Of a stretch of 6,360 nt of DNA, positions 6,209 through 6,360 are shown piece after piece. The position numbers were made by a program, and so were the translations under genes. How positions within the stretch are numbered: position 1 is the first letter of the stretch; the number at the start of each line of letters is the position of its first letter. The notes beneath the pieces were generated by a model that saw only the letters and a list, made by a program, of their open reading frames with translations, made no database searches and was not told the origin of the DNA. Source of the DNA: an uncultured Erysipelotrichaceae bacterium (GTDB lineage: Bacteria > Bacillota_I > Bacilli_A > Erysipelotrichales > Erysipelotrichaceae); NCBI GenBank assembly GCA_934692455.1, contig CAKUTY010000080.1, positions 1-6,360 of the forward strand. The letters are read 5' to 3'.

Positions 6209-6250
6209 AAAAAAGCGTTCATTTTGAACGAAATTCAAGACAAACGCTTT
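6209..6250 (-). terminator. Intrinsic terminator of the upstream alcohol dehydrogenase gene
   Basis: Read on the minus strand, AAAGCGTT (6250-6243) pairs with AACGCTTT (6219-6212). An inner stem, TTGAA (6238-6234) with TTCAA (6228-6224), closes a five-base loop. Six T residues (6214-6209) follow, of which the first three also take part in the stem. It begins 12 bases after the dehydrogenase stop. A competing small hairpin, CGTTCA/TGAACG (6216-6230), could form from part of the same sequence. The hairpin separates that gene from the rpsB operon, which runs in the same direction. Confidence 0.88.
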
Positions 6251-6262
6251 ATTTTAGAGTTA

Positions 6263-6360
6263 TTAGAAGTCTACTTCAGTATCGTAGTAGCAGCACTTCA
6301 ATAGTTTTTCCATCTCTTCTTGAGTAGGAATTCTTGGATTAGAACCAGTACATGCATCAC
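6263..6360 (-). CDS. Iron-containing alcohol dehydrogenase, C-terminal end (runs off right edge)
   Basis: Only the last 31 codons and the stop are present. The visible tail begins DACTGSNPRIPTQEEMEKLL. The CTG-x-NPR motif is typical of the extreme C-terminus of group III iron-dependent alcohol dehydrogenases, such as AdhE (compare CTGANPRYP), lactaldehyde reductase FucO and 1,3-propanediol dehydrogenase. These use NAD(P)H and an Fe(II) or Zn ion to interconvert aldehydes and alcohols, often in fermentation. Which of these it is cannot be told from 31 residues, because the metal-binding histidines and any acetaldehyde dehydrogenase half lie outside the window. The end CCYYDTEVDF is unusual in having paired cysteines. 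The gene is followed by its own terminator and is not part of the rpsB operon. Family is likely; subgroup is open. Confidence 0.8.
   Translation of the reverse strand, partial: DACTGSNPRIPTQEEMEKLLKCCYYDTEVDF

Noticed and set aside
6209..6250. The same hairpin as a terminator for plus-strand transcription.
   Set aside because: A T-rich run also follows on the plus strand, but no plus-strand gene is present to its left, so only the minus-strand role is supported.

Overview
This window is a stretch of an AT-rich bacterial chromosome. It carries a conserved housekeeping operon read entirely on the minus strand. The gene order rpsB-tsf-pyrH-frr-uppS-cdsA-dxr-rseP is classic for Bacillota (Firmicutes), and the AT-rich codons and purine-rich Shine-Dalgarno (SD) sites agree. 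A class such as Erysipelotrichia is a guess from overall protein character and is not proven here.

Layout, in the direction of transcription (right to left). At the right edge, 6263-6360 holds the last 31 codons of an iron-containing alcohol dehydrogenase gene (adhE- or fucO-like). It is followed by an intrinsic terminator at 6209-6250. The rpsB promoter begins three bases beyond the terminator's T-tract, with a -35 at 6200-6205, a 17-base spacer and a perfect TATAAT -10 at 6177-6182. A leader of about 104 nt follows. It folds into a nested hairpin with a GAAA tetraloop and is a good candidate for an S2 autoregulatory leader. Next come rpsB (6066-5116) and tsf (5114-4230), and then a second terminator-like hairpin at 4192-4218 whose T-tract runs into the pyrH ribosome binding site. 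The remaining genes are pyrH (4181-3492), frr (3482-2943), uppS (2941-2231), cdsA (2250-1483), dxr (1486-338) and the first 112 codons of an rseP-type site-2 protease (338-1), which runs off the left edge.

How the genes fit together. rpsB, tsf and frr serve translation (ribosomal protein S2, elongation factor Ts, ribosome recycling). pyrH makes UDP for nucleotide pools. uppS, cdsA and dxr serve envelope lipids and isoprenoids: dxr begins the MEP pathway, uppS makes the undecaprenyl carrier lipid, and cdsA makes CDP-diacylglycerol. The membrane protease closes the visible part. From uppS onward the genes overlap or touch and mostly lack good SD sites, which suggests translational coupling. The hairpin after tsf probably lowers transcription of the distal genes relative to rpsB-tsf.

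Two start sites deserve care. The longest open frames for rpsB and tsf extend upstream of the true starts, and the starts given here are set by family alignment and SD position. I see no mobile element, CRISPR array, tRNA, rRNA or evidence of an unknown system. The most interesting parts are the rpsB leader, the tsf-pyrH hairpin and the long charged tail on S2.
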